Assembly: GCF_900112005.1 (NCBI RefSeq)
Contig: NZ_FOKK01000012.1
Coordinates: 62,001-126,000, forward strand
Source of the DNA: Algoriphagus aquimarinus
Lineage (GTDB): Bacteria; Bacteroidota; Bacteroidia; Cytophagales; Cyclobacteriaceae
Direction of reading: 5' to 3'
Length of the DNA: 64,000 nt
This document shows, one piece after another, positions 34,347 through 42,808 of this stretch; the stretch's first letter is position 1; every line of letters begins with the position of its first letter. Made by a program: the position numbers and the translations under genes. The notes beneath the pieces were generated by a model that saw nothing but the letters and a program-made list of their open reading frames with translations, did not search any database and was not told the origin of the DNA.

Positions 34347-35477
34347 ATGAAGTTTACCTTAGAATACAGTGATTCCAAAAGCAAAGCCAGAGCAGGTGTA
34401 GTAAAAACCGATCATGGTGATATTCAAACTCCCATTTTTATGCCCGTGGGCACTGCTGGTTCTGTGAAGGCCGTTCATCAGCGGGAATTAGATCAGGATA
34501 TCAAGGCTCAAATCATCCTTGGAAACACCTACCATTTATATTTGAGACCAGGACTGGACGTGCTGGAGAAAGCTGGAGGCCTCCATAAGTTCAATGGTTG
34601 GGAAAAACCAATCTTGACAGACAGCGGAGGATACCAGGTTTTTTCTCTTTCCGGAACACGCAAAATCAAGGAAGATGGTGTGATGTTCAAGTCACATATA
34701 GATGGCTCCAAGCATCATTTCACTCCAGAGAATGTCATGGATATTCAGCGTACAATCGGTGCTGATATCATTATGGCTTTTGATGAATGCACTCCTTATC
34801 CATGCGAGTACGGCTATGCAAGAAATTCTATGGAAATGACGCATCGCTGGTTGACACGTTGTATTGGCAGATTTGATGAGACAGAAGGGAAATACGGCTA
34901 CAATCAAACACTTTTTCCTATCGTTCAAGGATCTGTCTACAAGGATTTGCGTACCCAAAGTGCAGAATTCATCGCATCGACCAATCAACAAGGAAATGCA
35001 ATCGGTGGGCTTTCGGTAGGAGAGCCGGCTGAGATGATGTACGAGATGACGGAATTAGTCACTGATATTCTACCTAAGGACAAGCCGCGCTACTTGATGG
35101 GAGTAGGAACTCCGGCAAATATTCTGGAATGCATCGCTCTGGGAGTGGATATGTTTGACTGCGTAATGCCTACCCGTAATGCCAGAAACGGCATGCTTTT
35201 CACTTCTGAAGGATTTATCAATATCCGAAACGAAAAGTGGAAGGATGACTTTACCGGCATAGATCCAGCCATCGGAGGTTACGTGAGCACCTTTTACACT
35301 AAAGCATATTTGAGGCATTTGACCATCAGTAAGGAAATATTGGCTGCGCAAATTGCCAGTATACATAATCTGAGTTTTTACCTGTGGCTTGTTGGCCAAG
35401 CTAGAGAACATATCCTAGCAGGCGATTTTGCCGTTTGGAAGGATCAAATGGTAAAGAAAGTGAGCACCAGACTCTAA
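34347..35477 (+). CDS. tgt: queuine/preQ1 tRNA-guanine transglycosylase
   Basis: A protein of 376 residues from the ATG at 34347 that exchanges G34 of GUN tRNAs for preQ1 on the way to queuosine. The substrate motif is LTDSGGYQVFSLS (Asp92), with later MAFDECTPYPCEYGYA and the nucleophile segment DMFDCVMPTRNARNG. The usual C-terminal zinc motif CxCxxC is missing: the region before FYTKAYLRHL has no cysteines. As I recall, other Bacteroidota Tgt proteins share this. A second ATG nine codons upstream (34320) is less likely. It is first in a tight tgt-permease-EamA unit. Confidence 0.96.
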   Translation: MKFTLEYSDSKSKARAGVVKTDHGDIQTPIFMPVGTAGSVKAVHQRELDQDIKAQIILGNTYHLYLRPGLDVLEKAGGLHKFNGWEKPILTDSGGYQVFSLSGTRKIKEDGVMFKSHIDGSKHHFTPENVMDIQRTIGADIIMAFDECTPYPCEYGYARNSMEMTHRWLTRCIGRFDETEGKYGYNQTLFPIVQGSVYKDLRTQSAEFIASTNQQGNAIGGLSVGEPAEMMYEMTELVTDILPKDKPRYLMGVGTPANILECIALGVDMFDCVMPTRNARNGMLFTSEGFINIRNEKWKDDFTGIDPAIGGYVSTFYTKAYLRHLTISKEILAAQIASIHNLSFYLWLVGQAREHILAGDFAVWKDQMVKKVSTRL

Positions 35478-35478
35478 T

Positions 35479-36552
35479 ATGAAGATACTCGACAACCTGA
35501 TCATCAAGGATTTTCTCAAGACCTACTTCTTCGTAGTGGTCATGTTGATTCTGGTGGTTTTGGTTTTGGATTTCACCGAGAAGAATGACTCCTACATCCG
35601 AAATGAGGTGCCTTCTAGTGAGATATTCAAGTACATGATTAATTACGGTTTGTATTTGAATAACCTATTGACTCCTATCACGGTCTTTATCTCTGTTATT
35701 TTTATCACTTCCAAAATGGCTGGAAGAACTGAGATCATTGCCATACTGAGCAGCGGAGTAAGCTTCATGAGAATGCTAAGACCCTTTCTCTTTGCTGCAA
35801 TTATGATCGGTAGCGTGAGTTTTTTATTGAATGGCTGGGTGTTGCCTGGAGCAACAGAAGGCGTAACAAAGTTCCGAATCACCTATTTAGATAAGGAAAA
35901 AACCTCTTCTGAATCCAATTCTCATATCAAAGTTGGAGAATACTCTTATGCATTTATCAGTCGGTTTTACAAGATTACAAATACCGGACATAGTTTCACG
36001 CTTGAGACCATCAAGGATGGAGAATTAGTGGATAAGCTCTCTGCAGATAGAATAGAATGGGATACTGCCAAGCGAGTCTGGACTCTTCGGAACTGGAAAC
36101 TTAGGGAATTAAGGGAACGAAAGGAGATTTATTCTTATGGGGAAGAACTAGATACTACACTTTCTATTCGGCCTGAGGACTTTGACTTACCTCCAAATCA
36201 TCATGAGACATTAACACTTCCTGAACTAAGCAAACAGATTAAAATCTTGGAAGCAAGGGGAGCGGACAATGTTGGCTTTTATAAAATTGAGCGCTATGTG
36301 CGCTTTATGTCTCCTTTTGCCGCCATCATTTTAACTTTTATAGGCGTAATTATGTCCGCAAGAAAAACTCGTGGTGGGTCTGGTTTCCAGATCGCGATGG
36401 GCTTTTTGTTGGCATTCGTATACATTATCTTATTTATCCTATCCAGAACTTTCGCGGAAAATGGAGCAACCTATCCCATTTTTGCAGTTTGGCTACCAAA
36501 TATTATTTTTGGTTTGACAGGTCTTCTACTTTACAAAACAGTCCCGCGCTAG
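35479..36552 (+). CDS. LptF/LptG-family permease (LPS export)
   Basis: A 357-residue inner-membrane protein of the YjgP/YjgQ family, the transmembrane part of the LPS transport ABC complex. Three hydrophobic segments stand at the N-terminus (about 12-30, 53-72, 93-115). A periplasmic beta-jellyroll-like domain follows, and three more helices close the protein (about 275-290, 300-320, 330-350). LptF and LptG cannot be told apart here. It starts one nucleotide after tgt and ends directly at the EamA gene, so the three are cotranscribed. Pairing with tgt is common in Bacteroidota. Confidence 0.9.
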   Translation: MKILDNLIIKDFLKTYFFVVVMLILVVLVLDFTEKNDSYIRNEVPSSEIFKYMINYGLYLNNLLTPITVFISVIFITSKMAGRTEIIAILSSGVSFMRMLRPFLFAAIMIGSVSFLLNGWVLPGATEGVTKFRITYLDKEKTSSESNSHIKVGEYSYAFISRFYKITNTGHSFTLETIKDGELVDKLSADRIEWDTAKRVWTLRNWKLRELRERKEIYSYGEELDTTLSIRPEDFDLPPNHHETLTLPELSKQIKILEARGADNVGFYKIERYVRFMSPFAAIILTFIGVIMSARKTRGGSGFQIAMGFLLAFVYIILFILSRTFAENGATYPIFAVWLPNIIFGLTGLLLYKTVPR

Positions 36553-37461
36553 ATGAACGCTACGATCAAGGATTACTTGATGCTCCATTTGATTGTACTC
36601 ATTTGGGGATTCACCGCTATTCTGGGTCTGCTGATCAGCCTCCCTGCTATAGAACTGGTATTTTATAGAACTCTGATTGCAGCTATTGGAGTTGCTGGCC
36701 TTTTCCTCTTGAAAAAGAAAAACTTACTCATGCCTTTTCCAGACATGATCAAAGTCACTGGGGTTGGATTTGTCATTGCCATGCACTGGATTTTGTTTTT
36801 CTGGTCCGCACAGGTTTCTACCGCGTCTGTTTGCTTAGCAGGAATGGCGACAACCTCACTTTGGACTGCTTTCGTGGAGCCTCTCTTCAATCGTACCAAG
36901 ATCAAATGGTATGAAGTTGGGCTTGGCTTGATGGTGATTTCGGGTCTTTTGGTGATTTTCAGCTTTGAGTCCGGCTATTGGCTTGGACTAAGTATGGCAT
37001 TGGCATCTTCTTTCTTGGCGGCAGTTTTTTCAGTTCTGAATAGTAAGCTAGCACACAAACACCATCCTTATCAGATCACTTTCTACGAGATGGCTGGAGC
37101 CTGTTTGTTTACACTTCTGTTTATGCCCATCTATTCTAATTTCATGACAGATGAAGGCCTAAAGTTAACTTGGGTTGGTTACGACTGGTTTTGGCTTTTT
37201 ATACTTGGAGGGATTTGTACGGTCTACGCATTTTCGGTTTCAGTGGAATTGATGAAGAGACTTTCAGTCTTTTCGATCAACCTAACCGTAAACCTTGAGC
37301 CAGTTTACGGAATAATTTTGGCCGTTCTCATTTTTGGAGAAAGCGAAAAAATGACTCCACAATTTTACTTAGGGACTGGGATTATCCTGGTATCAGTGCT
37401 GACTTACCCTGTACTGAATTATATAAATAAAAGAAGGAAGCCAGTGAGGCCGCTAGGTTGA
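36553..37461 (+). CDS. EamA/DMT-family membrane transporter
   Basis: A 302-residue protein with about ten hydrophobic helices arranged as two EamA repeats. Typical signatures are LIWGFTAILGLLISLPAIEL at the start and the second-repeat ending SVFSINLTVNLEPVYGIILA, followed by FGESEKMTPQFYLGTGIIL. Substrates of this family range from amino acids to nucleotide sugars and cannot be assigned. The gene directly follows the LptF/G permease and closes the operon. A dead toxin gene on the opposite strand lies 6 nt away. Confidence 0.9.
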   Translation: MNATIKDYLMLHLIVLIWGFTAILGLLISLPAIELVFYRTLIAAIGVAGLFLLKKKNLLMPFPDMIKVTGVGFVIAMHWILFFWSAQVSTASVCLAGMATTSLWTAFVEPLFNRTKIKWYEVGLGLMVISGLLVIFSFESGYWLGLSMALASSFLAAVFSVLNSKLAHKHHPYQITFYEMAGACLFTLLFMPIYSNFMTDEGLKLTWVGYDWFWLFILGGICTVYAFSVSVELMKRLSVFSINLTVNLEPVYGIILAVLIFGESEKMTPQFYLGTGIILVSVLTYPVLNYINKRRKPVRPLG

Positions 37462-37467
37462 AAGGTT

Positions 37468-37764
37468 CTAAAGCGTTGTAATATCCTTCAGAGTTGCTAG
37501 CGCCGTTTTCAATTCATCAGTTGATATTTCCCCTATTTTTTCGATAAGTCTATCCTTTGAAATTGATCGGACATGAAATACCATGAGTTCAGACTCGATC
37601 TTCAAACCATTTTTCGGAGATGGTTTTAGAATTGGATTTCCCTGATAGCTTTTGATTTTGGAAGTTAGAGGAGCCGTGATTACCACTTAGGATCACTAAT
37701 GGCCCGATTGCTCCGAGCCTATTACAGGATTTAGATCAGTCATCCAGATATCACCCTGCTTCAT
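37468..37764 (-). pseudogene. MazF/PemK-type toxin gene, disrupted
   Basis: From the ATG at 37764 the minus strand reads MKQGDIWMTDLNPVIGSEQSG, a classic MazF N-terminus, then runs into TAG, TGA and TAA. A middle piece (PLVILSGN) survives in a shifted frame. The C-terminal part (VVITAPLTSKIKSYQGN through IRSISKDRLIEKIG-like sequence) is intact from about 37686. At 99 codons the locus is shorter than the usual 105-115, so it has lost sequence as well as frame. The toxin should be inactive. Its start overlaps the 3' end of the antitoxin remnant. Confidence 0.85.
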
Positions 37765-37993
37765 CTTCGATTTGCTTTAGATAATTTTCCATTCCTTCTT
37801 CTGCCACCATTAGAATATCATCATCCTGAGCTGCTTTGTTGTAAGATTTGACATATTCAGCTCTTTTTAGATGATCCAAATAGAGATTCAGCGCATTTTA
37901 CATCAATTTATTCTTTGGCAGAGAAAGCTTTTTAGCATAATCGGCGAGCCTTTGAAGGAGGTCGTCGGGAAGTGTACTAGTGTAAGTTGCCAT
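37751..37993 (-). pseudogene. RHH antitoxin gene with a nonsense codon (MazE role)
   Basis: The minus strand from the ATG at 37993 encodes MATYTSTLPDDLLQRLADYA and on to LPKNKLM, then a TAA at 37898-37900. It continues in the same frame as NALNLYLDHLKRAEYVKSY to a TGA at 37751-37753, 80 codons in all. A ribbon-helix-helix core followed by an acidic tail fits the antitoxin of a mazEF-like pair. The TAA most simply replaces GAA (Glu), which is usual at that helix position. The reading frame overlaps the toxin start by 14 nt, as in intact modules. Confidence 0.82.
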
Positions 37994-38075
37994 TGCGTTT
38001 TATATTTATGATTTAAAAATATAAACAACAAAACTCTGAACCAACAGTCTGACTAACTCTTTTATTTTTAGTGTT

Positions 38076-38885
38076 TTATAACAATTCCTCAACTTGAAAA
38101 TAGCTCTTATCCCAACCAATCTGACGTGGCTTCTCATCAAACAATCCGAATACCGAAGAGCCAGAACCCGACATAGCCGCGTAATAAGCTCCATTTTCAT
38201 ATAGCTTCTCTTTTATAGAGACGATCTCGGGATGATTAGGAAATATGCTTGCCTCAAAGTCATTTACTAGCTCGTTTCTCCATCTACTTTTGTCTGCCAA
38301 AACCTCTTCAAGCTTTACTTTTGCCGCAGCTGGAGTCACCCCTGCATATGCTTCTTTGGTCCCAATGTGAATTCCTGGATTAATCAAAACCAGGTGAGTC
38401 CCTTTCAAGTCTAGTTCCACTGTTTCCAAAAGTTCTCCTCTCCCTCTGGCGATTTTCGGCGTATTCTCTATAAAGAAAGCACAGTCAGATCCGAGTTGGG
38501 CAGCATACTCTTCGAGAAAGAAATCATCCAAGATCAGATCAAAGAGATTATTCATGAGATTCAACGCAAATGCTGCGTCCGCTGACCCGCCTCCAAGTCC
38601 AGCACCCATCGGAATGTTTTTATGAAGGTGAATCGCTAGATGAGGCAAGTTTGGAAAGTCTTTCTTGAGAAGCTGATAAGCCTTGAGGATAAGATTGTCT
38701 TTGGAATCGCCAGGGACTTCCAGCCCAGTAGTGGTAAAAGTGGTTTTCTTGGTATCGATGACCATTTCCAGAGCATCCAAAAGAGGAATAGGATACATAC
38801 AGCTCTCTATATCGTGGTATCCATCTTTTCTTTTAGCAGTAATATGGAGACCTAAGTTGATCTTAGCGTTTGGAAATGAAATCAT
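38076..38885 (-). CDS. ispE: 4-diphosphocytidyl-2-C-methyl-D-erythritol kinase
   Basis: A 269-residue GHMP kinase that phosphorylates CDP-ME in the MEP isoprenoid pathway. The N-terminus FPNAKINLGLHI contains the catalytic lysine (Lys8). The ATP motif is PMGAGLGGGSADAAFAL (residues 92-108), with the catalytic aspartate in LGSDCAFF (Asp134). The C-terminal GHMP motif is AAMSGSGSSVFGLF. It is a single gene, with a TATTTTTG -7 element 18 nt upstream. A divergent 527-bp gap separates it from the ilv-leu operon. Confidence 0.96.
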   Translation of the reverse strand: MISFPNAKINLGLHITAKRKDGYHDIESCMYPIPLLDALEMVIDTKKTTFTTTGLEVPGDSKDNLILKAYQLLKKDFPNLPHLAIHLHKNIPMGAGLGGGSADAAFALNLMNNLFDLILDDFFLEEYAAQLGSDCAFFIENTPKIARGRGELLETVELDLKGTHLVLINPGIHIGTKEAYAGVTPAAAKVKLEEVLADKSRWRNELVNDFEASIFPNHPEIVSIKEKLYENGAYYAAMSGSGSSVFGLFDEKPRQIGWDKSYFQVEELL

Positions 38886-38902
38886 TGAATTGAATGTTTG
38901 CT

Positions 38903-38910
38903 CAAAAATA
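38903..38910 (-). promoter_or_regulatory. -7 element for ispE
   Basis: The minus strand reads TATTTTTG, 18 nt before the ispE ATG. There is no clear -33 partner. Confidence 0.45.
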
Positions 38911-39116
38911 GAATAAAAATCAGGGGATTTGAATTTTTCTCCAATTGAGAATTCGGTAAAAAATCTAGCATTTATTGAAGTAAATGTGGTATATCATTTT
39001 TCTTATTAAAAAAAAGAGAATAACTTTTGCATTAAGTTGAAGAAACTTGAAATCAGTACAAAATTTTGAAAATCGAAAATTTAGACAAATCATTTGCTGT
39101 AAAACAGGGGTAAATA

Positions 39117-39168
39117 GCAGGTATTGAAGATTTTTATTTTGAAAAAATAAATTTTACCTGCATTTTTT
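39117..39168 (+). other. long-loop hairpin with T-run upstream of the ilv-leu promoter
   Basis: GCAGGTA (39117-39123) pairs with TACCTGC (39155-39161) around a 31-nt A/T-rich loop that can itself partly fold. Six T residues follow (39163-39168). It looks like a terminator, but no gene on this strand lies upstream within the ispE-ilvD gap. It may end a short untracked transcript or be chance in very AT-rich DNA. The rest of the gap from 38911 to 39116 shows nothing I can name. Confidence 0.35.
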
Positions 39169-39200
39169 ATCTGAGTAACTTGAAAAATGTAAAATTAAAT

Positions 39201-39232
39201 ATTGTAAGTCTGAAAATTCGGTTTTAAGTTTG
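39201..39232 (+). promoter_or_regulatory. promoter of the ilv-leu operon
   Basis: ATTG (39201-39204), a 20-nt spacer and TAAGTTTG (39225-39232) match the Bacteroidota -33/-7 pattern. The predicted start near 39237-39240 puts the leader peptide ATG about 40 nt into the transcript. Confidence 0.7.
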
Positions 39233-39276
39233 TCATGTACTTCGGCATCAAGTCGGAGGTAACCTCGAAAAATAGT

Positions 39277-39327
39277 ATGTATAAAGTAGTCATTTTGCTA
39301 AGCGTAATTATTCTCATTGGATTTTAA
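39277..39327 (+). CDS. ilv-leu operon leader peptide
   Basis: A 16-codon ORF encodes MYKVVILLSVIILIGF. Ten of the 16 residues are valine, isoleucine or leucine, the three end products of the operon. The TAA stop (39325-39327) lies 2 nt before the first arm of the antiterminator. In ribosome-mediated attenuation, a ribosome short of charged tRNA-Val/Ile/Leu would stall within this ORF. An in-frame ATG at 39235 could extend it by 14 codons, but it probably lies at or before the transcription start. Confidence 0.85.
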   Translation: MYKVVILLSVIILIGF

Positions 39328-39329
39328 AT

Positions 39330-39405
39330 GTGAGGCACTAGACTATTCTTTATAATGAAATAAAAAAAAATCTGAAGTGCCTCACTAACCTGAGGCACTT
39401 TTTTT
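39330..39405 (+). promoter_or_regulatory. attenuator: antiterminator and intrinsic terminator before ilvD
   Basis: Three segments compete. Segment 2, GTGAGGCACT (39330-39339), is perfectly complementary to segment 3, AGTGCCTCAC (39376-39385). Segment 3 also pairs within the terminator, where AAGTGCCTCA (39375-39384) pairs with TGAGGCACTT (39391-39400), loop CTAACC, followed by Ts to 39405. Segments 2 and 4 share the nine bases TGAGGCACT, so only one hairpin can form. A ribosome finishing the leader peptide would cover segment 2 and favour termination. A ribosome stalled on Val/Ile/Leu codons would free it and let transcription reach ilvD, whose ATG lies 8 nt beyond the T-run. Confidence 0.88.
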
Positions 39406-39412
39406 ATACCCC

Positions 39413-41098
39413 ATGAATATGACCCTGAAAAAACACAGTTGGGAAATAAGCGACAATGACGAGCATCCAGCAGGTAAAGCCATGCTTTACGCTACTGGTA
39501 TGAGCGATAAGAAAATGAAACAGCCATTTGTAGGGATAGCCAGTTGTGGTTATGAAAGTAACCCCTGCAACATGCACTTGAACGACTTTGCCGGTCTGAT
39601 CAAAGCCTCCTCTCAAGAGCATGATCTGACCGGTTTGGTTTTTAATACCATTGGGATCTCTGACGGAACCACTATGGGTACGCTGGGAATGCGCTATTCC
39701 TTGGTTTCGAGAGAAATCATCGCTGATTCTATTGAGTCGTTTATCATTGGCCACTCGTTCGATGGTTGTGTATCTGTGGCTGGCTGTGATAAGAATATGC
39801 CAGGCGCGGTTATGGGAATGATACGTACTGACAGACCGGGTATTTTGGTCTATGGTGGTACTATCGCCTCCGGTAATTACAAGGGAGAAAAGCTGAACAT
39901 CGTCTCAGCATTCGAAGCTTTTGGAAAAAGAGTCAATGGCAACATCTCAGATGAGGACTACGATGGAGTGATGCGTAATTCTTGTCCTGGACAAGGTGCT
40001 TGCGGCGGAATGTACACGGCAAATACCATGTCATCTGCTATTGAAGCAATGGGCATGTCGTTGCCTTACTCTTCTTCTTATCCGGCAAATTCTCCAGAGA
40101 AACTTAGAGAATGTCGTGAAGTAAACAAATACATGAGAGTCCTATTGGAAAAGGACATCAAGCCTAGCGACATCATTACTAGAAAAAGTATTGAGAATGC
40201 AGTCACTGTTGCGATCGCTTTAGGCGGAAGTACCAATGCAGTAATGCACATCATCGCGATAGCAAGAACTGCCAAAGTGGATTTTAACATTGAGGATTTC
40301 AAAGCGATCAATGCGAAAACGCCGATGCTTGGTGATTTCAAACCATCAGGAAAATTCATGATGGAAGACCTTCACGAGCAAGGTGGTGTACCTGCTTTCA
40401 TGAAGTACATGTTGCAAAACGGTTTCTTACATGGAGACTGTATGACTGTGACGGGAAAAACAGTAGAAGAAAATCTAAAAGATATAGAACCAGTGACTGT
40501 TTCCATGGTGAACGTAATTCATCCATTAGAAACTCCTATCAAAGCTACTGGACACTTGTGTATCCTAGATGGCAATTTGGCACCAGAAGGAGCAGTAGCT
40601 AAAATCACAGGTAAGGAAGGTAATGCCTTTACTGGCCCAGCTCATGTATTTGATTCAGAGCAAGAGGCAAATGATGCAATTCGAGATCATAAAGTGCAAA
40701 AAGGCGAAGTACTTGTCATTAGAAATATTGGTCCAAAAGGAGGTCCTGGAATGCCAGAAATGCTAAAGCCTACTTCAATGATTATTGGAGCTGGATTAGG
40801 GGCAGACGTGGCCTTGATCACAGATGGAAGGTTCTCAGGTGGCACGCACGGATTTGTAGTAGGACACGTGACTCCTGAAGCTTGGAGTGGTGGGCCGATA
40901 GGATTAGTACAGAATGGAGATATTATAACTATTGATGCTGTAGGATTGAAGCTTTCTGTAGCCGTCTCCGATGAAGAGTTAGCCGAAAGAAAGAAATCCT
41001 GGAAACAAAAAGACGTCTCCGATTTGCAGGGAACATTAAAGAAATACAACAAATTAGTATCGACCGCATCCGAAGGTTGCGTAACAGACAAATTCTAA
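39413..41098 (+). CDS. ilvD: dihydroxy-acid dehydratase
   Basis: A 561-residue iron-sulfur dehydratase that makes the keto acid precursors of valine/leucine and isoleucine. Cluster and active-site cysteines are in [21 protein letters not shown] and [17 protein letters not shown]. The C-terminal [17 protein letters not shown] is the family signature. There are two candidate ATGs (39413 and 39419), both just after the attenuator T-run. It is the first structural gene of the operon, with 4 nt to ilvB. Confidence 0.97.
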   Translation: MNMTLKKHSWEISDNDEHPAGKAMLYATGMSDKKMKQPFVGIASCGYESNPCNMHLNDFAGLIKASSQEHDLTGLVFNTIGISDGTTMGTLGMRYSLVSREIIADSIESFIIGHSFDGCVSVAGCDKNMPGAVMGMIRTDRPGILVYGGTIASGNYKGEKLNIVSAFEAFGKRVNGNISDEDYDGVMRNSCPGQGACGGMYTANTMSSAIEAMGMSLPYSSSYPANSPEKLRECREVNKYMRVLLEKDIKPSDIITRKSIENAVTVAIALGGSTNAVMHIIAIARTAKVDFNIEDFKAINAKTPMLGDFKPSGKFMMEDLHEQGGVPAFMKYMLQNGFLHGDCMTVTGKTVEENLKDIEPVTVSMVNVIHPLETPIKATGHLCILDGNLAPEGAVAKITGKEGNAFTGPAHVFDSEQEANDAIRDHKVQKGEVLVIRNIGPKGGPGMPEMLKPTSMIIGAGLGADVALITDGRFSGGTHGFVVGHVTPEAWSGGPIGLVQNGDIITIDAVGLKLSVAVSDEELAERKKSWKQKDVSDLQGTLKKYNKLVSTASEGCVTDKF

Positions 41099-41102
41099 AC
41101 CC

Positions 41103-42797
41103 ATGAAGGATTCAATGATAAGAGGAGCTGACATCGTTGTTAGATCACTCATTGCCGAGAATGCGGAAATAATCTTCGGATATCCCGGAGGGGCAATAAT
41201 GCCAGTTTATGATGCATTACATGATTATCATGATCAACTAAGACATGTCCTGACACGCCATGAGCAAGGAGCTATCCATGCTGCACAAGGATATGCTAGA
41301 GTATCAGGTAAAGTAGGAGTCTGTATTGCCACATCAGGACCTGGTGCTACTAATTTGATTACAGGATTGGCAGATGCTCAAATCGATAGTACACCTTTGG
41401 TTTGTATCACGGGACAAGTTGCTTCCCATCTACTTGGCACAGATGCTTTTCAGGAAACTGACGTAGTAGGCATCTCTATGCCTGCGACCAAATGGAATAT
41501 CCAGGTCAGAAGAGTAGAGGACATCGCTCCAGCTATAGCCAAAGGCTTTTATATAGCTAAGTCAGGAAGACCAGGGCCAGTATTGATTGACATTACTAAA
41601 GATGCTCAGACTAATTTTGGCGAGTTCAATTATAGCAAATGCTTAGGTTTCAGATCTTATAGGACGCATATTCCTGTGGAGAAGTCAGCAATCCAAGAAG
41701 CTGCATTTTTGATCAATATGGCTAAGAGACCTTATTTGCTTTTTGGTCAAGGAGTAGTTCTGGGAGAAGCAGAGGAAGAACTGAAAGCTTTCTTGGATAA
41801 GTCAGGCATACCTGCAGCATCTACGCTGCTTGGATCAGGAGCCCTTTCTGAAGATCACCCAAATTATGTTGGTAAACTTGGTATGCATGGAAACTATGCT
41901 CCAAATTTACTGACTAATCAATGCGACGTTTTAATCGCAGTTGGGATGAGGTTTGATGATCGAGTAACTGGTGACTTGAAGCGCTACGCTAAACAGGCAA
42001 AAGTGATTCACCTGGAGCTTGACCCTGCAGAAATCAATAAGATCGTAAAATGCGAAGTAGCCGTGCTTGGTAGCTGTAAAGATAGTTTAAGTTTACTTGC
42101 TGACGCTGTTAATGTAAATGCTTATCCAGACTGGATGGCTAAATTCCAAGAGTTGGCTGATCAAGAGAATGCGACTGTAATACAGCCTGATTTGAAGCCT
42201 ACCAAGGCTGGCTTGACTATGGGAGAAGTAATTCACCAAATCAACCAATACAAAGCAGACGATGCGATATTAGTAACTGACGTTGGTCAGCACCAAATGA
42301 TTGCTTGGCGATATTTCAATTACAAAAAACCAAGAACTCAAGTTACTTCTGGCGGTTTGGGAACCATGGGATTTGCACTTCCAGCAGCACTGGGAGCTCA
42401 GATGTATGATTTCTCCAGACAGGTGGTTTGTGTGGTAGGTGATGGAGGTATTCAGATGACTATCCAGGAACTAGGTACGATTATGCAGACCAAAGCTCCA
42501 GTGAAGATTGTTTTGCTTAATAACAACTTCCTTGGAATGGTAAGACAGTGGCAGCAAATGTTCTTTGACAAGCGCTACTCATTTACCGAACTTGATAACC
42601 CTGATTTTGTCAAAATAGCTGAGGCATATAATATTCAAGCTCAGAAAGTCACCGAACGTGGTGATCTACAGGAAGCAATTGAAGATATGCTGATTCACGA
42701 TGGACCTTATTTCCTCGAAGTAGTAGTGGAAAAAGAAGATAATGTATTCCCAATGATTGCCACTGGCTGTTCAGTGGAAGAGGTTAGACTTAGCTAA
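41103..42797 (+). CDS. ilvB: acetolactate synthase large (catalytic) subunit
   Basis: A 564-residue ThDP enzyme that condenses two pyruvates to acetolactate, or pyruvate with 2-oxobutyrate to acetohydroxybutyrate. The catalytic glutamate is in TRHEQGAIHAAQGYAR, the FAD-binding middle domain follows, and the ThDP motif begins GDGGIQMTIQELGT and ends in LNNN. Length and order are normal. The regulatory subunit ilvN follows after 11 nt, as usual. Confidence 0.97.
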   Translation: MKDSMIRGADIVVRSLIAENAEIIFGYPGGAIMPVYDALHDYHDQLRHVLTRHEQGAIHAAQGYARVSGKVGVCIATSGPGATNLITGLADAQIDSTPLVCITGQVASHLLGTDAFQETDVVGISMPATKWNIQVRRVEDIAPAIAKGFYIAKSGRPGPVLIDITKDAQTNFGEFNYSKCLGFRSYRTHIPVEKSAIQEAAFLINMAKRPYLLFGQGVVLGEAEEELKAFLDKSGIPAASTLLGSGALSEDHPNYVGKLGMHGNYAPNLLTNQCDVLIAVGMRFDDRVTGDLKRYAKQAKVIHLELDPAEINKIVKCEVAVLGSCKDSLSLLADAVNVNAYPDWMAKFQELADQENATVIQPDLKPTKAGLTMGEVIHQINQYKADDAILVTDVGQHQMIAWRYFNYKKPRTQVTSGGLGTMGFALPAALGAQMYDFSRQVVCVVGDGGIQMTIQELGTIMQTKAPVKIVLLNNNFLGMVRQWQQMFFDKRYSFTELDNPDFVKIAEAYNIQAQKVTERGDLQEAIEDMLIHDGPYFLEVVVEKEDNVFPMIATGCSVEEVRLS

Positions 42798-42808
42798 ACC
42801 AACCCTAA

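Noticed and set aside
38006-38200. 64-codon minus-strand frame overlapping ispE
   Set aside because: Lies mostly inside the ispE coding sequence in another frame and has no domain; ispE itself is certain.
38984-39040. A second short hydrophobic ORF (MWYIIFLIKKK start) before the ilv promoter
   Set aside because: Fewer branched-chain residues, no hairpin pair placed to respond to it, and no good promoter. Likely chance in AT-rich DNA.
39230-39412. T-box or amino acid riboswitch in the ilv leader
   Set aside because: No T-box consensus sequence or conserved riboswitch core is visible. The Val/Ile/Leu-rich leader ORF with exclusive hairpins explains the region better.
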